DNA of 64,000 nucleotides from JBMNGO01 sp050949885 (GCA_050949885.1 JBMNGO010000002.1:124001-188000), one strand, 5' to 3'; counted from the first letter of the stretch, positions 51,636 to 61,306 are shown. Program-made: numbers and translations. Notes: a model not told the origin generated them from the letters alone.

Positions 51636-51688
51636 AAATTTCCTCCTTTTCACCTGTAAAGATCTACCTGAACCGATGAAAACAGTTG

Positions 51689-52561
51689 TTATGGTTTTTC
51701 AAAAATTTCATCAAAACGGTTTTTTTGAGTAAGGTTTATGGTCCCCTTTTCTAATGCTACTTGGGCGGTATAAGACCCTAACAAGCTGTACAGCCGTTTG
51801 TACTCAGGAGCTAGTTCGGACAGGGATTCCAGATGCTGTAACACAGTCTGCCAATCTCCCCTGGCAATAGGACCTGTCAAGGCACCGGGCGCTCCAATGT
51901 TATCCAGGTTGTTGACTGTACCCCGGATAAGTGGCAACAAAGCCTTTAACGCCGCATTTCGGGGAATTCCGGTAACTTCTAAGAGAGCTGCTCCCATATA
52001 GGCAATTGCCACCAAATAATTGGAAACCACACAGGCACCGGCATGATATAGCGGCTTGGCTGCTGTTTCCAGGAAAAAATGCTCTCCATCCAGACTCTCC
52101 ACAATCCGAATTGCAGTATTAAAGGCCGACTTGTCTCCTTCAATGCTAAAGACTGAACCAGGCAGGTTTTCTATGGCACCATCAACGCTGGCAAAAGATT
52201 GTAAGGGATGCAGGGATAAAACCTGGGACCCAAAGGCTTTTGCTTCCTTTAGTACTTCTGATGAAAGTGCACCACTCATATGGATAATAACCTGGTTGTC
52301 TTTAAACGATTTTCCTTGTGCCAGGATATTGACCACTTCTTTGATCGCCGCATCCGAAGTGGTAATAAACAATATGTCTGCCGAGCGAGAAACTTCCTGG
52401 GGTGAGGTATAAGCGGTACATCCGATCCGTTCTACAATCTGCCGAGTAGATTCGGATTTAACATCATGTACACCCGTAATCTCATAGCCTTTTCCATGCA
52501 GTACCACCCCGATTGCTGTTCCTACAACTCCCGCCCCGATAATGCCGATCCTTTCATTCAT
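51689..52561 (-). CDS. Rossmann/DUF2520 oxidoreductase, PanG-like ketopantoate reductase candidate
   Basis: The 290-residue product has an N-terminal NAD(P)-binding Rossmann domain (IGIIGAGVVGTAIGVVL) and a C-terminal DUF2520 helical domain (LYHAGACVVSNYLVAIAYMGAALLE region, GALTGPIARGDW). Proteins of this plan include PanG, a ketopantoate reductase unrelated in domain order to PanE. No panE is seen, and the gene lies directly in front of panB (54 nt). ATG 52561 sits 7 nt behind GGGGGT. Assignment to ketopantoate reduction is inference from context. Confidence 0.82.
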   Translation of the reverse strand: MNERIGIIGAGVVGTAIGVVLHGKGYEITGVHDVKSESTRQIVERIGCTAYTSPQEVSRSADILFITTSDAAIKEVVNILAQGKSFKDNQVIIHMSGALSSEVLKEAKAFGSQVLSLHPLQSFASVDGAIENLPGSVFSIEGDKSAFNTAIRIVESLDGEHFFLETAAKPLYHAGACVVSNYLVAIAYMGAALLEVTGIPRNAALKALLPLIRGTVNNLDNIGAPGALTGPIARGDWQTVLQHLESLSELAPEYKRLYSLLGSYTAQVALEKGTINLTQKNRFDEIFEKP

Positions 52562-52673
52562 CCGTCCAACCCCCTTTTGGGAACAGAAGAGCTTTCTTTT
52601 GCAAAACCTGCCGTCTTGGTCCATCTGGATACAAGCGGCTATACTTCAGCAAGGGTACCGGCGGGAGACCCCT

Positions 52674-53168
52674 TTAAATTCTTTTTATTCCTTGGTTTCC
52701 ATCTCGGGCGAAAACTCTAACCAACACCTCCTCAATGGTTCCCTTATCATCAGGAAATACCACCGTCGGGTTAATTTCCTGCAAGGGAATCAGTACAAAC
52801 AACCTTTGCCGCATGTACGGGTGAGGGATCCGCAAATCTTCCTCCTCTTTTACCTGATCACCGTACAATAGAATATCAAGGTCTATAATACGAGGGCCCC
52901 ACTTTTCTTTCCGTTTACGGCCCATTTTGATTTCAATTTGTTGTAGCCAGGAAAGGAGTTCTCGTGGAGTTAATTGGGTACTAATTTCAATTACCTGATT
53001 GACAAACTCCTCCTGGTCTTGCTTCCCCCAGGGTTCCGTCAAATATAAAGATGATTGCCTGGTTACTTGGGTCTTGGCAATTTTTTCAATCTCTTTAACA
53101 GCATTCTTTAGGTTCTGGATTTTATCCCCTAGATTTGAGCCCAAACCCACGTATGCTGTAACTGCCAA
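52674..53168 (-). CDS. folK: HPPK (6-hydroxymethyl-dihydropterin pyrophosphokinase)
   Basis: It activates the pterin for folate synthesis. The 164-residue product has AYVGLGSNLGDK, SSLYLTEPWGKQDQEEFVNQV, KWGPRIIDLDILLYGD (metal and ATP site) and IPHPYMRQRLFVLIPL. The start is TTG 53168 behind AAAGGATGG. It follows folB by about 85 nt. The gap 52562-52673 to the next gene holds only a GGGTACC/GGGTCTCCC pairing stretch. Confidence 0.95.
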   Translation of the reverse strand: MAVTAYVGLGSNLGDKIQNLKNAVKEIEKIAKTQVTRQSSLYLTEPWGKQDQEEFVNQVIEISTQLTPRELLSWLQQIEIKMGRKRKEKWGPRIIDLDILLYGDQVKEEEDLRIPHPYMRQRLFVLIPLQEINPTVVFPDDKGTIEEVLVRVFARDGNQGIKRI

Positions 53169-53253
53169 ACCTTTACCATCCTTTGCCTTAAGAGAAAAAA
53201 TTCTTAAACTTATTCGCTATATGCCAGCAGAAATCCTTTTTAAGGATAAAAAT

Positions 53254-53613
53254 TCATTCTTTAGATCGGGCAATTGAAACTGCAAAATAATCAAAATCAC
53301 CTTCTACCGGTGCCTGTGGCTTGTACACAGTAACCCGGACAGTTATTACCCGAAATCCATTGAGCAATGTCCTGGCAATGTGTTCAGCCAGGGCCTCTAT
53401 CAGGTTATAAGACCTGTTTTCAACAATTTCTTTTACCTGGGCCCATACCTGGCTGTAGTCTACCGTATTGGCAATATCGTCCGTTTTCCCCGCTACTGAC
53501 AAATCCAGCCATAATTCCACATCGATCAAGAACTCTTGCGGTATTTGTTTCTCCGACGGTAACACCCCGTGGCAGCCCTTAAACCTTAAACCTTTGGCAA
53601 TGATTTTATCCAT
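53254..53613 (-). CDS. folB: Dihydroneopterin aldolase
   Basis: It cleaves dihydroneopterin to 6-hydroxymethyl-dihydropterin. The 119-residue product has GLRFKGCHGVLPSEK, DVELWLDL, NTVDYSQV, NLIEALAEHIA and RVTVYKPQAPV. The ATG lies inside the end of folP (8-nt overlap), indicating coupling. Confidence 0.95.
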   Translation of the reverse strand: MDKIIAKGLRFKGCHGVLPSEKQIPQEFLIDVELWLDLSVAGKTDDIANTVDYSQVWAQVKEIVENRSYNLIEALAEHIARTLLNGFRVITVRVTVYKPQAPVEGDFDYFAVSIARSKE

Positions 53614-54799
53614 GCTCTTGTATCACCGCATCAGTCATAGCTGCAGCCAGTCTGCTCTCTTTTACGTCATGAACCCTTACTATGTCAGCCCCGTTAATAA
53701 TTCCCATTACCAGGGTCGCCAGACTTCCTTCCAGCCTCTCCCCTACTTCTCGGGCCAGGGTGGCACCGATAAATCTTTTGCGGGAAACCCCCAGCAAAAC
53801 TGGTTTGCCCAGGCTCCTTATTTCCTTCAGTCTTTTAATAATCAAGCGGTTTTGGCCTACATCTTTCCCAAAACCAATTCCCGGATCAACTATGATCTTA
53901 TCTGCTGCCAATCCTGCCTTCTCCGCCAGACTAACGGATTCACCCAATTCGGTGATAATATCTGACATTAAGTCCTCATAGGGCTCTCCCCGTTTGATTT
54001 GCAGCCGATTATGCATAAGGACTACCGGCGACCTATGCTTTAACAATACGCCTAAGAGATCACCATCCATCTTCAAGGCACCTATGTCATTGATAAAATT
54101 TGCCCCGTTATCCAAAGCCAGATCGGCCACCCGGCTGCGCCAGGTGTCAACAGAGATAGGTATTTGCTCCCTGGCCAAGGCTTTAACAACCGGCAATAGA
54201 CGGTTTATTTCTTCATCTGCATCAGCCATTATTGAGTTAGGGCGGGAAGAGGCTCCTCCTATATCAATGATATCAGCACCTTCCTCTATCATTTCCAGCC
54301 CCCGTTTAATAGCCTGCTCGGGGCCAAGATATAATCCCCCGTCAGAAAAGGAGTCAGGAGTTATATTTAGTATTCCCATAATGAGGGTCTTTTTCCCCAA
54401 TTCCAAGGTTTTCTGATTGGCCAGTTCCATCGTAAAAGCCCTCGGTTTTTCTGCTTGCAACAGGCGGCGGATTTCCTGGCTGATTTTCTTACAGCCAAAA
54501 ACCTGAACATCCAATTTATTTACCAATAGTTCATATTGTTTTAGGGTACCCATCAATAATACATCAGTAACACCCTGGAAGGACAAGGCTTCCCTCTTGA
54601 CTGCCGCATCTCCGCCTCTGGCCAGCATTTCCTGTTTTATAATATTAGCCGCTCTGCAAGGGATGTTTTTCAATTTTATGCAGCGAAAAAGGGCTTTGGG
54701 AATCAGATAAGGATAAGCAGCAGGATCAACCCCGATTTGTTTTAAAAAAAGCTCGGCTTCTTTTTCGTTGGTAATTAGTACCGCATGGGATCCTTCCAA
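53606..54799 (-). CDS. folP: Dihydropteroate synthase with N-terminal extension
   Basis: It condenses the activated pterin with p-aminobenzoate. The product has 397 residues. The first ~120 form an extra domain common in clostridial FolP, and the TIM-barrel core (about 125-395) has MGILNITPDSFSDGG, DIGGASSRPNS, NDIGAL and ILGVSRKRFIG-type loops (VLLGVSRKRFIGA). The start is TTG 54799 behind GGGTGAT. It leads the fol-pan-nad run; no promoter was identified with confidence in 54800-54877. Confidence 0.96.
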   Translation of the reverse strand: MEGSHAVLITNEKEAELFLKQIGVDPAAYPYLIPKALFRCIKLKNIPCRAANIIKQEMLARGGDAAVKREALSFQGVTDVLLMGTLKQYELLVNKLDVQVFGCKKISQEIRRLLQAEKPRAFTMELANQKTLELGKKTLIMGILNITPDSFSDGGLYLGPEQAIKRGLEMIEEGADIIDIGGASSRPNSIMADADEEINRLLPVVKALAREQIPISVDTWRSRVADLALDNGANFINDIGALKMDGDLLGVLLKHRSPVVLMHNRLQIKRGEPYEDLMSDIITELGESVSLAEKAGLAADKIIVDPGIGFGKDVGQNRLIIKRLKEIRSLGKPVLLGVSRKRFIGATLAREVGERLEGSLATLVMGIINGADIVRVHDVKESRLAAAMTDAVIQEHG

Positions 54800-54857
54800 C
54801 CAATATCACCCTTCACTACCATCAAGTCTTCAAAAAAAACTGCTCTTTATACGTACA

Positions 54858-54876
54858 AACCGGGCTCAGCCCGGTT
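54858..54876 (-). terminator. Hairpin after ndk
   Basis: A perfect 8-bp stem (AACCGGGC / GCCCGGTT) with a 3-nt loop lies 1 nt after the ndk stop. The trailing minus-strand sequence TTTGTACG is only weakly T-rich, so read-through into folP is possible. Confidence 0.55.
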
Positions 54877-54877
54877 A

Positions 54878-55321
54878 TTAGATCCAAACCTCAATTGTTC
54901 GCTGATAATCCTGAAACTCATCTTCACTAAAGAAGATCGCTATCTCCCGCCTGGCTGATTCCCCGGAATCGGAACCATGAATTAGGTTATGATCGATAGT
55001 AACAGCTAAATCCCCCCGAATGGTTCCCGGGGCGGCGGAAGCAGGATTGGTGTCCCCCATTAGTAATCTAATGGCGGCAATAACATTCTGTCCTTCCCAC
55101 ACCATGGCTATAACCGGCCCTGATGTGATAAAGGCGGTCAATTCGGGAAAAAAGGGTTTATCTTTATGTTCTTGGTAGTGTCTTTTGGCCAACTCCTCAC
55201 TAATTCTCATCATTTTCAATGCCACCAGCTTAAAGCCTTTCCGTTCAATCCGGCGGATAATTTCTCCTACCAGGCCTCTTTGCACTCCGTCGGGTTTAAC
55301 CATGACAAAAGTTTTTTCCAA
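54878..55321 (-). CDS. ndk: Nucleoside diphosphate kinase
   Basis: It equilibrates NTP and NDP pools through a phosphohistidine. The 147-residue product has KTFVMVKPDGVQRGLVGEI, the active site IHGSDSGESARREIAIFF with catalytic His, and MGDTNPASAAPGTIRGD. TTG 55321, 7 nt behind GGAGG, gives the standard length; the longer frame reads into the end of ftsH. It lies 19 nt after ftsH. Confidence 0.96.
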   Translation of the reverse strand: MEKTFVMVKPDGVQRGLVGEIIRRIERKGFKLVALKMMRISEELAKRHYQEHKDKPFFPELTAFITSGPVIAMVWEGQNVIAAIRLLMGDTNPASAAPGTIRGDLAVTIDHNLIHGSDSGESARREIAIFFSEDEFQDYQRTIEVWI

Positions 55322-55340
55322 GGGTTTTCCTCCTAAACTA

Positions 55341-57206
55341 TTACTTGGTTTCCTGGTCAATCTTTTTTTCTTCCCCTTCCGCATCTAAGAGTTGGTATTC
55401 TACAATTTCCTCCCCCTTGATAATCCGCTCAAATTCATTTGCTTCCATGGTCTCTTTCTCCATTAAGCGATGGGCTACCTGATGCAGTTTATCCATGTTT
55501 TCGGTAAGAATTTGTACTGCTTTATTATAACAATTTTCCATGTAGGTAGCGGCTTCTTTGTCTATAGCATAAGCAATGGCATCTGAATAATTCCTGTCCC
55601 GCGAAATATCCCGGCCTAAAAACACCTCTTCGGTTTTGTGCCCGAAGGTTAAGGGCCCTAAGTCTTCAGACATTCCGTACTCGGTAATCATTTTGCGCAC
55701 AATGCTGCTGGCCCGCTCCAGGTCGTTCTGGGCACCGGTGCTGATATCATGAAGAACTAAATCCTCGGCTACCCTTCCTCCTAAAAGGGTAGTGACTTCG
55801 TCCAATAGATGGGATTTGGTAATATAATTTCTATCTTCCTCCGGCAGTAAAAGGGTATAACCCCCAGCCCGTCCCCGCGGTATTATAGATATTTTATGCA
55901 GTTTGTCGGTGTTAGGCAGGAAGTAACTTACAACTGCATGCCCAGCCTCGTGATAAGCCACCAAACGCCTTTCCTTTTCTGATATTACACGGGTTTTCTT
56001 TTCAGGGCCGGCTATAACCCTTTCAATGGATTCCTCCAGTTCTGCCATGCCTACCTTGTTCTTTCCCCGGCGAGCCGCCAGCAAGGCAGCTTCGTTGACT
56101 AAATTGGCCAGGTCCGCTCCAGTAAAACCAGGTGTTCGCTTGGCCAAAATCTCCAAGTTTACAGTATCGTCAATAGGCTTATTCTTTATGTGAACATTTA
56201 AAATAGCTTCTCGGCCTTTTACATCTGGCCGGTCAATAAGAATACTGCGGTCAAACCTTCCCGGGCGCAATAAAGCCGGGTCTAGTATATCGGGACGGTT
56301 AGTGGCTGCCATTACTATAATAGCTTCATTGGTGCTGAAGCCGTCCATCTCCACCAATAGCTGGTTTAAGGTCTGCTCCCTCTCATCATGTCCGCCTCCT
56401 AAACCGGCTCCTCTCTGTCTGCCTACCGCATCGATCTCATCTATAAATACGATACAAGGAGCATTCTTTTTGGCCTGTTCAAATAAATCCCGTACCCGAG
56501 CGGCTCCAACCCCAACAAACATTTCCACAAAATCCGAACCGCTGATGGAGAAAAAGGGCACCCCAGCCTCCCCCGCCACGGCTTTGGCCATCAAGGTTTT
56601 TCCAGTCCCGGGTGCTCCGAAGAGCAATACTCCTCTGGGTATCTTGGCCCCAATATCTATAAATTTTTGCGGATTTTTTAAGAATTCCACAATTTCCTGC
56701 ATTTCTTCCTTGGCTTCTTCGGCACCGGCCACATCTTTAAAGGTTACTTTCACATCCTCGCCGGAAAGCAGCTTGGCTTTGTTGCGGCCGAATTGCATTA
56801 CGCGGTTTCCTCCGCCCTGGGTCTGGTTCATTATAAATATTAAAAAGGCTATTAATATCAGGATGGGGAAAAGGGTGGACAAAAGCGTCATCCACCAAGG
56901 TGGTGGAGGTACCTTATGAGTAGTATAGGCAACTTTTTTATCACGCATCAAATTAATTATATTTGATTCTTTGGAAACCGTAGCGGTATATTTGGACCCG
57001 TTTTTCAGTTCTCCGCTTATATTATAGACATGCTCGTCAACTTCAACTTTGGCGGTAGCTACTTGTCCTTGTTCTACTTGTGAAATAAATGCAGGTTCAG
57101 AAAGCTCATCAATCTGTTCGGTGGTATTGGAGGTAAGCTGGAGGGTAAATACAACCAGTAATACTATTAGGACGTATATTGCAATGTTTTTAAGAGCTTT
57201 ATCCAA
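55341..57206 (-). CDS. ftsH: ATP-dependent zinc metalloprotease FtsH
   Basis: This membrane AAA+ protease degrades membrane and regulatory proteins. The 621-residue product has two membrane helices (about 6-26 and 106-126) around a small extracytoplasmic domain. The AAA domain has Walker A GAPGTGKT (197-204), Walker B IVFIDEID and the second region of homology with ATNRPDILDPALLRPGRFDR. The metalloprotease site is HEAGH (419-423). The start is TTG 57206 behind GGGAGG, 6-7 nt away. It has a good promoter. It is followed by ndk, and tilS is upstream. Confidence 0.97.
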   Translation of the reverse strand: MDKALKNIAIYVLIVLLVVFTLQLTSNTTEQIDELSEPAFISQVEQGQVATAKVEVDEHVYNISGELKNGSKYTATVSKESNIINLMRDKKVAYTTHKVPPPPWWMTLLSTLFPILILIAFLIFIMNQTQGGGNRVMQFGRNKAKLLSGEDVKVTFKDVAGAEEAKEEMQEIVEFLKNPQKFIDIGAKIPRGVLLFGAPGTGKTLMAKAVAGEAGVPFFSISGSDFVEMFVGVGAARVRDLFEQAKKNAPCIVFIDEIDAVGRQRGAGLGGGHDEREQTLNQLLVEMDGFSTNEAIIVMAATNRPDILDPALLRPGRFDRSILIDRPDVKGREAILNVHIKNKPIDDTVNLEILAKRTPGFTGADLANLVNEAALLAARRGKNKVGMAELEESIERVIAGPEKKTRVISEKERRLVAYHEAGHAVVSYFLPNTDKLHKISIIPRGRAGGYTLLLPEEDRNYITKSHLLDEVTTLLGGRVAEDLVLHDISTGAQNDLERASSIVRKMITEYGMSEDLGPLTFGHKTEEVFLGRDISRDRNYSDAIAYAIDKEAATYMENCYNKAVQILTENMDKLHQVAHRLMEKETMEANEFERIIKGEEIVEYQLLDAEGEEKKIDQETK

Positions 57207-57246
57207 TTTCTTCCTCCCCTTTGGATATATTGAAAAATCCGGTCAT

Positions 57247-57275
57247 ATTGTAGCACAACCACCCCTTGTTTTCAA
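57247..57275 (-). promoter_or_regulatory. Sigma-A promoter of ftsH
   Basis: On the minus strand TTGAAA (57270-57275), a 17-nt spacer and TACAAT (57247-57252) lie about 40 nt before the TTG start. The region 57207-57375 contains no gene. Confidence 0.75.
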
Positions 57276-57375
57276 TATCTGGAATCGGCGCCATCTTCTC
57301 TCTGCAAGCTTTTGGACAAGTGACTATACTAATTATACCCTTCTAAAAGGGATTCATCCTTTTCTCCATACTATT

Positions 57376-58743
57376 TTATTGAACCCTATCTATTACCAGA
57401 AAACGTTTCGTATATGGTTTAACTGCAGCATTTTCAGCCAGGCGATATTTCAATACGGCAAAAATAGTGTCTCGGGAAGCTAGCAAGGGTACTTTGTCCC
57501 TTTCAGCGGCGGGCAATTTTATATCAATAAAGAAATCCTGCAATTTCTTCCTGCCTTTAAATCCAGCCGGGCGGAATATATCTCCCTCTTTTTTGGAACG
57601 GACAAAAAGAGGGAAATCAAGACGGTCATAATCCAAAACCATTTCTGCTGGCAGGCTTTTCTTCTCCAGTCCCTCATGTACCGAAAAAGAAAAAGTGTCA
57701 CCGGTTTCCGGTATGAAAAGCGCCCCGGGGATGGGCACCTTGTAACAAAAAAACACTCTATCCGGCTCTTGCTTAATAGTAAAGATTATTCTATTGTATA
57801 CTTTTTTTACTCTTAATCCCTTTTTTAAGTGTATTTCTTTGGATGAACCGGGCTGCTTACCCAGGTTCCTAATAGCCTTAATGTCAGAGATACTCCAACC
57901 CGCCTGGGCCCTTAAGATTTCTGCCGCTTTTAGAAAAATCCGGTTTCGTAAGGCCGGGTGCAGTTTATGGCACAGGTCGGCAGCCATAATAATGCTATCC
58001 GGAGTGGTTTCAATAACTGCCTGCTGCCAGAGCTTTTCCGCTTCCATTTCCAGAAAGTCGTTCTCTTCCCTGGCTATTTCGGCGAGATGGTTGAGTCCGT
58101 CCACAATACGGGGGTTGTAATTCTCTTTTAAATAGGGCATCAGTTGATGTCTGATCCGGTTGCGCAGATAGTATGTATCTTGGTTACTCTGGTCAAGGCA
58201 ATACGGCCAAGAATTTTCTTTCATATATAATAAAATATCTTCTTTTCGCACCCCCAAAAGAGGCCTTATAATCACTCCCTGAGCAGGCAATATCCCCCTT
58301 AAACCCTTGATGCCGCTGCCTCTTAATAGATGAAGCAAAACGGTTTCCGCCACATCATCCTGATGATGGGCAACTGCTATGCGATTAGCACTTATTTCCT
58401 GCCGCAGCTCATGAAAGAAGCTGTAACGGCAATCCCTGCCGGCTTCCTCCAGGCTCTTTTTTTGGCGGGCGGCCTCTGCCGGCACATTGATGACCCGGGT
58501 GTAAACGGGAAGGTTCAGTTTATAACAAGTTTCTTTTATAAATTCTTCTTCTGCTCCGGCCTCTTCTCTTATCATGTGGTTCAAATGAGCAGCTACCAAG
58601 AAAAAATTTAGTTCTTTGCTCAAGTCGGCCAGAACTAAAAGCATAGCCATAGAATCAGGACCACCTGACACTGCTGCGATAACCCTATCTCCGGAACTGA
58701 TAAGTCCATGCTGTTGAATAAAGCTCTTAACCTTGTTTAACAT
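57376..58743 (-). CDS. tilS: tRNA(Ile)-lysidine synthase
   Basis: TilS modifies the CAU anticodon of a tRNA-Ile so that it reads AUA. The 455-residue product has the PP-loop SGGPDS (26-31), AHLNHMIREEAGAEE, AHHQDDVAET and the N-terminal N-type ATPase fold. A TilS substrate-binding domain and C-terminal domain follow (RSKKEGDIFRPAGFKGRKKL). The ATG is behind AGGATGAG. It lies between spoIIE and ftsH as in Bacillus, but no hpt gene separates it from ftsH. Confidence 0.96.
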   Translation of the reverse strand: MLNKVKSFIQQHGLISSGDRVIAAVSGGPDSMAMLLVLADLSKELNFFLVAAHLNHMIREEAGAEEEFIKETCYKLNLPVYTRVINVPAEAARQKKSLEEAGRDCRYSFFHELRQEISANRIAVAHHQDDVAETVLLHLLRGSGIKGLRGILPAQGVIIRPLLGVRKEDILLYMKENSWPYCLDQSNQDTYYLRNRIRHQLMPYLKENYNPRIVDGLNHLAEIAREENDFLEMEAEKLWQQAVIETTPDSIIMAADLCHKLHPALRNRIFLKAAEILRAQAGWSISDIKAIRNLGKQPGSSKEIHLKKGLRVKKVYNRIIFTIKQEPDRVFFCYKVPIPGALFIPETGDTFSFSVHEGLEKKSLPAEMVLDYDRLDFPLFVRSKKEGDIFRPAGFKGRKKLQDFFIDIKLPAAERDKVPLLASRDTIFAVLKYRLAENAAVKPYTKRFLVIDRVQ

Positions 58744-58840
58744 TAGCTCATCCTAAAAATGTACTTTACTAAATCCTAACCATCTTTTCTCCTTTGTCAA
58801 ATATTTACCCATATGCTCTAAACTAACAGCTTTTAGGCTA

Positions 58841-61306
58841 TCAGTCATTAGTTTCAATTCTTAGGCAGATTACGGTCATATCGTCCTTAACTTTACCCTT
58901 ACATATGGCCAATGCTTTATTTATGATGAGTTCAGCCAGGGTATTGGGATCTGTTTCATCTACGGCCGCCAGAAATTCTCTTACCCACTGGTCGTTTCTT
59001 CTATTCCCGAACACTTCCAAAACCCCATCACTGAGCATTACCAGCATATCCCGGGGACAGAGTATTCTATTTTCCGTTACAATATCAATACTGTTTAATA
59101 TGCCTATAGGCAAGGAATTGGACACAACCTCCTCTACCTGCCTGCCCCTTTTTACATAAGAAGGAGCGCTGCCGATTTTAATGAAATCCACATTACCTGA
59201 ATAAAGGTCAATCATGGCCAGATCCAGGGTAGCAAAGCTTTCGTTGGTAGACCGCAACAGTAATACGGAATTGATGGTTTTAAGGGCTGTTTCACGATTA
59301 AACCCACCATCCAGGAGGTTTTTCAGCAAGCGGACAGCGGCCTGACTTTCTCCTAAGGCCCTCTCTCCCACTCCCATGCCATCACTAAGGGCAATCAATT
59401 CCTTCCCTTCCTTCAGGGTGGCAATGGTGAAGCTGTCTCCGCACACCTCCTCTTTCCCCACCTGCGCCGCTCCGCTCTGAATCCGGTAATTAAAGGCTCG
59501 GGAAAGGGTAAATTCACATTTTCCTTTTCCGGGAAAGGAAGGGCATTTTTTTTCGCATACCTGCATGCGCTGGCCAATTAAATCAGATACCGAACCTGCA
59601 ATTAGCCCGCATTGTTTTCCATCGGCGCAGGATTCTGCCAGGATACTTAATTGGAGTTCTTCATTACCGGTGCGAAGGGGTATGAATTCCTCTATTTTGG
59701 TGCCCAATTTGTCGCTTTGGTGCAATAACTTATCACGCAGTTGGAAATCTACCATGGTTTTTATATCTATTTCCTCGGCCAGGTTTTTTACCACATGGCT
59801 GATCCCCTGAAGCTGCCTGGCTACCAGATCTCTTGATTCACCGATTTTCCCCGCCCAATATTCATTTATTCTTAGATTATCAAAGAGATAATTGATGGTG
59901 TTTACTATTTCCCTGCCATATACACAACTCTTTCTAAATTCTACCGGACATTGCTCATAATGAACCTCCCCTGCCGTTTCAGCCATAGTAAAGATATCTA
60001 AAATCTTTTGGGAGGTATTATAGCAATCTTGTTCCCAGCACCGGCTGTAACGGGAACAGCTGTTGCAAAAACCTTTCATTATTTCATTATATAGATAGTT
60101 TAAATAGCCGGATTGATCAATTCGGGTTTTCAAATCGTTCTCATCCGTAAAGGTACAACTCAGTTCCTCAAATATCTCTGCCAAATTCTCGATACGGCTC
60201 CGGGCCGTGTCACGAATCCGCTCATCAATTCTCTTGTACTCGCTCTGGGAAAGATTGCTAATGGTGCCCAATGACTGAACGGGGACTTTTTCCTTTAGAG
60301 AGCTAGGCAATAAAACAAATAACACGGCTGCTATGCCTGTTTCCCAAATCCCCAGAATAGTAGATTGGGTTTCCGGTATAAACATGGATAGAGCCAGGTT
60401 GCCCAGCATAAATCCGACCACCACTCCCAGTCTCCCAAAGTTCTTGAAGAGACCTGCTAATAGCCCGGAAACTGCATATATGGCCAGACTTTGGGCAAAA
60501 ATACTGGATGATATGGAAGGAACAATTCCAGCCATGACACCTACCATAGTACCAGTGGCACATCCCCAAAGAAATGCTGCCACCAGCACTCCCAGGCGGG
60601 AGATAATACTGGCAATGCTGAGCTGGCCAATATAAAAATCATTTAGCCCCATGACGAGGCCGATGCCAAGAATCATAAAAGCGGTTATTTCTTCAAAGGT
60701 AAAGCTTACCAGAACCTTTCTTTCCCGGACCGCCTCGCTGGCAATCATAAATACAAAGGTTAGAATGCCAGCCATCAAAGCTTCAAAAATTATTACCATT
60801 TCGTTGTAAACAGAAAAACCACTAAAAAGGGTAATAATCGTTTTTGTCACCAACAATACGGAAATCGTAAGAAAGGGCAGCCCCCACCAGGCCTTTTCTC
60901 TGGGTATGGGGGAATAACGGATAACTGCAGTTAAGGCTATGATGGCCAGCAGGTTGATCAACAGGTCTACTCCGCTTAAAGCTATTAGAAAACCTAATCC
61001 GGTGAATAGCGCAAGAGGAAGAAAGCGGCTTGGTTTTTCATACTGGAAGGCGGCTGCGAAGGCAAAAGCAAAGGGTAGAAGCTCTACTAAGACAAAAGCC
61101 CGTGACATAACCAATGCAATTATTGAAATTACCAGGGTGTCCACAGTGGCTATACCCTTAATCTCTTCTAAAAAACGTATATTTTGGAGAGCAAAGATGC
61201 TCTTAAACCACTTTTCCAAAACTGACGGATTCTTCCGATTGCGTTTTTGTCCTAACCCGGGTTCGCTTACCCTTTGATAAGGGTAAATCTCTGTTCCACC
61301 TGACAT
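58841..61306 (-). CDS. spoIIE: Stage II sporulation protein E
   Basis: SpoIIE is the membrane PP2C phosphatase that dephosphorylates SpoIIAA and so activates sigma-F in the forespore. The 821-residue product has an N-terminal domain with about ten membrane helices (about 45-330), a cysteine-containing central region (CNSCSRYSRCWEQDC) and the C-terminal PP2C domain (about 590-820). Metal-binding acidic residues are in DSFTIA, ALSDGMGVGERA, MLSDGVLEVFGN and KDDMTVICLRI. ATG 61306 is 7 nt behind GGGGG. Its promoter has the long spacer typical of Spo0A-activated promoters. Confidence 0.97.
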   Translation of the reverse strand: MSGGTEIYPYQRVSEPGLGQKRNRKNPSVLEKWFKSIFALQNIRFLEEIKGIATVDTLVISIIALVMSRAFVLVELLPFAFAFAAAFQYEKPSRFLPLALFTGLGFLIALSGVDLLINLLAIIALTAVIRYSPIPREKAWWGLPFLTISVLLVTKTIITLFSGFSVYNEMVIIFEALMAGILTFVFMIASEAVRERKVLVSFTFEEITAFMILGIGLVMGLNDFYIGQLSIASIISRLGVLVAAFLWGCATGTMVGVMAGIVPSISSSIFAQSLAIYAVSGLLAGLFKNFGRLGVVVGFMLGNLALSMFIPETQSTILGIWETGIAAVLFVLLPSSLKEKVPVQSLGTISNLSQSEYKRIDERIRDTARSRIENLAEIFEELSCTFTDENDLKTRIDQSGYLNYLYNEIMKGFCNSCSRYSRCWEQDCYNTSQKILDIFTMAETAGEVHYEQCPVEFRKSCVYGREIVNTINYLFDNLRINEYWAGKIGESRDLVARQLQGISHVVKNLAEEIDIKTMVDFQLRDKLLHQSDKLGTKIEEFIPLRTGNEELQLSILAESCADGKQCGLIAGSVSDLIGQRMQVCEKKCPSFPGKGKCEFTLSRAFNYRIQSGAAQVGKEEVCGDSFTIATLKEGKELIALSDGMGVGERALGESQAAVRLLKNLLDGGFNRETALKTINSVLLLRSTNESFATLDLAMIDLYSGNVDFIKIGSAPSYVKRGRQVEEVVSNSLPIGILNSIDIVTENRILCPRDMLVMLSDGVLEVFGNRRNDQWVREFLAAVDETDPNTLAELIINKALAICKGKVKDDMTVICLRIETND

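Noticed and set aside
52640..52673. GGGTACCGGCGGGA near the pan genes as a possible T-box element
   Set aside because: The AGGGTGGnACCGCG core is not matched, the orientation is wrong for the downstream minus-strand genes, and no specifier stem was found.
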